Part shown: positions 5,471 to 7,637 of the stretch, piece by piece | How the letters are laid out: every line of letters starts with the position of its first letter | Position numbering within the stretch: the stretch's first letter is position 1 | NCBI GenBank assembly: GCA_022562835.1 | Contig: JADFOM010000113.1 | Coordinates: 1 to 7,637 of the forward strand | Source of the DNA: Acidobacteriota bacterium | GTDB taxonomy: Bacteria > Actinomycetota > Acidimicrobiia > Acidimicrobiales > SHLQ01 | DNA: 7,637 bases | Direction: 5' to 3' | Position numbers and translations under genes: made by a program | Notes under the pieces: generated by a model | The model's input: the letters and a program-made list of their open reading frames with translations, nothing else | Databases searched by the model: none | Told to the model about the DNA's origin: nothing

Positions 5471-7420
5471 ATGTCAGTCAGCAAGGGCGAACGATTCGAA
5501 ACAGCGGGTCGAACATCAGAAGTCGGTAACGATTCGAAGCAACGATTGACATTGGCCGATGAGGCAGTTGCCTCCAACGGCCAACACAACGCGGCTCCAA
5601 CGCTGTCGCTGGTGGTGCCGACCCGCAACGAAAGCCTCGGCATCGAACACCTCTTGGAGCGGCTCGAGACCGCCATTGACATCGATTGCGAGATCATATT
5701 CGTCGACGACAGTGACGACCCGACGCCGTGGAGTGTGCGACGACTGGCCGAGTCGCAACGCTGGTCGCACCTTGATATTCGTCTCATTCACCGCACCTCT
5801 CGGCAACGACGTGGAGGGCTCGGAAGCGCCGTCGTCGAAGGTGTGCGCCAGGCACGCGGTGAGTGGGTCTGCGTACTTGACTCTGACCTACAACATCCAC
5901 CCGAACTGATCCCGGAAATGTTGAACACTGCACTCGATAACGGCGTCGACGTCGTTATTGGCAGCCGCTACGCAAACCAGGGTCGCGACGAGGGCCTCAC
6001 CATGGCCCGACGATTTGTGTCGCGCTCATGTGCTGTCGCCGCCAAGACGGTGTTCCCGCTGCGTCTGCGAAAGGTGAGCGATCCACTCAGTGGATTCTTT
6101 CTCGTCCGACGCGAGGCGATCGACCCGGACAAGCTGCATCCTCATGGCTTCAAGATCTTGCTCGAGATCCTCGGCCGCAACCCACAGTTGTCGATAGCTG
6201 AGATAGGTTTCACCTTCTCCGAGCGGTACGCCGGCTTGAGCAAAGCATCCGTACGTGAAGGGCTGCGCTACTTCTGGCAGCTGGGCGACCTCCGCATCAG
6301 CGCCCACGGATCTGGGCGACAGAGTGGGCGTCTGTATCTCTACAACATCCACAACATCTTGTCGGTTCAGTCCGACACCAGCCTGCCCGAACTCGAGAAG
6401 TTCCGGGTGCGAATGCTCGAAGGACCACCGTCTATTCGAGTCAACCTCAAACGGTTCGACCGCAGAGAGCGAGGCGAACTCATCGACCTCGTGCATGCAA
6501 CACCGCGCATACGGTACGACGAGGCACTAGGCCATCGAGGATTCTCGGTCGAGGTCGAGATCGGCGAACCGACTACGCGCGTATGGGCATCGGCCACCAT
6601 CACCAAATCACCACATGTGCTCTATACGAATGTCGTCGAACCCATTTTGCGGTGGCATTTCGTCGAATGCGGTTACGCACTGGTCCATGCCGCCTGCTTC
6701 ACCGACGGTGAGGATGCCCATCTCGTTACCGCACGCACGGACACGGGCAAGACCACAACGATGCTCAAGATTCTCGAACGGGGTGACTACGGTTTCCTCT
6801 CCGACGACCTGACGCTCGTGAACGAAAACGGTGAAGTCCTGACCTATCCCAAACCACTCACGATCAGCCAACACACCGTGCACGCTCTGCAGTCTGCCGA
6901 GCTGACACGAAGCGAACGGCTGACGCTGCCACTACAAAGTCGGCTTCACTCCAAGCAAGGCCGCGAGTTTGCCTTGTACTTGGCCGAGAAGAATATTCCG
7001 GTCGCGACGATCAACGCGATCGTTCAACGCCTCGTTCCGCCACCCAAGTATCACGTTGAGAGACTCGTTCCCGGCGCACCGCTATCACACTCAGCGCGCG
7101 TTCGTTCGCTGAGCATCATCGAGCGAGGCGACGACTTCCAGCGAGCGCTCAAGCCCCAAGAGGCACTCGACATCCTGCTCGAAAACTGTGAAGACGCGTA
7201 CGGCTTTCCGCCGTACAGCGTGCTCGAAACGCTGTTGCACAGCTCGCAAGATGACGATCTCCGGTTCAGGGAACGAGAGATCATCGCATCCGCTCTCGAC
7301 TCAGCACCAGCAACTCTTTATGGCAGCACGACAATGAGCTGGGCGACCGATATCCACATCGCGACCGATGAAGGCGCCACCGACATCGTGGCCGACCTCG
7401 CTCGCGTCACCCCGGGCTGA
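5471..7420 (+). CDS. DPM1-like family 2 glycosyltransferase fused to an HPr kinase-like P-loop domain
   Basis: The 649-residue protein has three parts. Residues 1-44 are polar and look disordered. Residues 45-275 form a GT-A family 2 glycosyltransferase of the polyprenyl-phosphate mannosyltransferase (DPM1) kind: LSLVVPTRNE (45-54), FVDDSDD (77-83), metal-binding DSDLQHPP (137-144), IGSRY (163-167), DPLSGFF (204-210) and ERYAGLSKAS (251-260). It would move a sugar from a nucleotide donor to a lipid phosphate at the inner face of the membrane; no transmembrane helix is visible. Residues ~310-649 resemble HPr kinase/PEP-carboxykinase-like proteins: SPHVLYTNVVEPILRW (380-395), YALVHAACF (402-410), a P-loop-like ARTDTGKTTT (421-430, Lys427) and FLSDDLTLV (442-450) as the acidic motif. 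The phosphoacceptor is unknown. A GtrA gene follows after 21 bp, so the pair is probably an operon for envelope glycosylation. The glycosyltransferase call is strong; the kinase-like call rests on motifs. Confidence 0.85.
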   Translation: MSVSKGERFETAGRTSEVGNDSKQRLTLADEAVASNGQHNAAPTLSLVVPTRNESLGIEHLLERLETAIDIDCEIIFVDDSDDPTPWSVRRLAESQRWSHLDIRLIHRTSRQRRGGLGSAVVEGVRQARGEWVCVLDSDLQHPPELIPEMLNTALDNGVDVVIGSRYANQGRDEGLTMARRFVSRSCAVAAKTVFPLRLRKVSDPLSGFFLVRREAIDPDKLHPHGFKILLEILGRNPQLSIAEIGFTFSERYAGLSKASVREGLRYFWQLGDLRISAHGSGRQSGRLYLYNIHNILSVQSDTSLPELEKFRVRMLEGPPSIRVNLKRFDRRERGELIDLVHATPRIRYDEALGHRGFSVEVEIGEPTTRVWASATITKSPHVLYTNVVEPILRWHFVECGYALVHAACFTDGEDAHLVTARTDTGKTTTMLKILERGDYGFLSDDLTLVNENGEVLTYPKPLTISQHTVHALQSAELTRSERLTLPLQSRLHSKQGREFALYLAEKNIPVATINAIVQRLVPPPKYHVERLVPGAPLSHSARVRSLSIIERGDDFQRALKPQEALDILLENCEDAYGFPPYSVLETLLHSSQDDDLRFREREIIASALDSAPATLYGSTTMSWATDIHIATDEGATDIVADLARVTPG

Positions 7421-7441
7421 AACGCTCCACCGGCCCCCGCA

Positions 7442-7637
7442 ATGCTCACCCTGGCTACCAGGGCGGTCCGGGTAGTTGATACACCCGGTGTCCGCCGGTT
7501 CACCCGTTTCGGATTGGTCGGGCTCAGCGGACTTTTCGTAAATACGATCGCGCTTGCGATCGTCGTTAGCGGCCTAGGCGTTCATTATCTTGTCGGGGTT
7601 TTTCTAGCGACTCAAGCTTCCACGACCTGGAACTTCT
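7442..7637 (+). CDS. GtrA family membrane protein (partial, runs off the right edge)
   Basis: The first 65 codons are present. After a short basic start the sequence has RFGLVGLSGLFVNTIALAI (22-40), a first membrane helix with the conserved Gly and Asn seen in GtrA proteins, then a second hydrophobic stretch (about 47-60) ending in TTWNF (61-65), matching the family's WNF motif. GtrA proteins are small four-helix membrane proteins thought to flip or carry polyprenyl-phosphate-linked sugars, and they often stand beside or are fused to DPM1-like GT2 enzymes, as here. The ATG at 7442 is the first possible start after an in-frame stop at 7418-7420 (the stop of the upstream gene). No Shine-Dalgarno is visible, so it may be translated by coupling. 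The C-terminal half is outside the window. Confidence 0.85.
   Translation, partial: MLTLATRAVRVVDTPGVRRFTRFGLVGLSGLFVNTIALAIVVSGLGVHYLVGVFLATQASTTWNF

Noticed and set aside
5314..5787. Minus-strand open frame across the intergenic region into the glycosyltransferase gene
   Set aside because: The translation shows no family motif and most of it is antisense to the conserved GT2 domain; I take it as a shadow frame.

Overview
The window is G+C-rich bacterial DNA. It is probably actinobacterial: the phosphoserine aminotransferase belongs to the actinobacterial-type SerC family, one start looks leaderless, and GTG starts are used. An Acidimicrobiia-like marine or freshwater actinobacterium or a metagenome-assembled genome is my guess, not something the sequence proves. 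There are five protein-coding regions plus the first 65 codons of a sixth gene. I see no RNA genes, CRISPR arrays or mobile elements.

Left part, minus strand, read right to left: a class I PLP-dependent aminotransferase of the aspartate type (2843-4042), then an S9 family serine peptidase (1023-2846) whose GTG start overlaps the aminotransferase stop by 4 bp, then a SerA-like gene (8-970). The SerA-like gene is the oddest object here. Its first ~252 residues are a good D-3-phosphoglycerate dehydrogenase N-terminus, but at the motif GHIAGA the protein switches to the second half of a rhodanese domain with an intact CASGAR active-site loop. The dehydrogenase's catalytic Glu and His, and any ACT domain, are gone.

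Middle: serC (4150-5268) is transcribed divergently from the aminotransferase across a 107-bp region that carries a small perfect palindrome. serC catalyses the step after SerA in serine synthesis, so the window carries two neighbouring genes of that pathway, one intact and one apparently broken or rebuilt.

Right part, plus strand: after a 202-bp spacer, a 649-residue protein (5471-7420) joins a DPM1-like family 2 glycosyltransferase to an HPr-kinase-like P-loop domain. It is followed 21 bp later, in the same reading frame, by a GtrA-family membrane protein that runs off the right edge. The GT2 plus GtrA pair suggests lipid-linked sugar transfer and flipping for cell-envelope glycosylation; the kinase-like module is an unusual addition.
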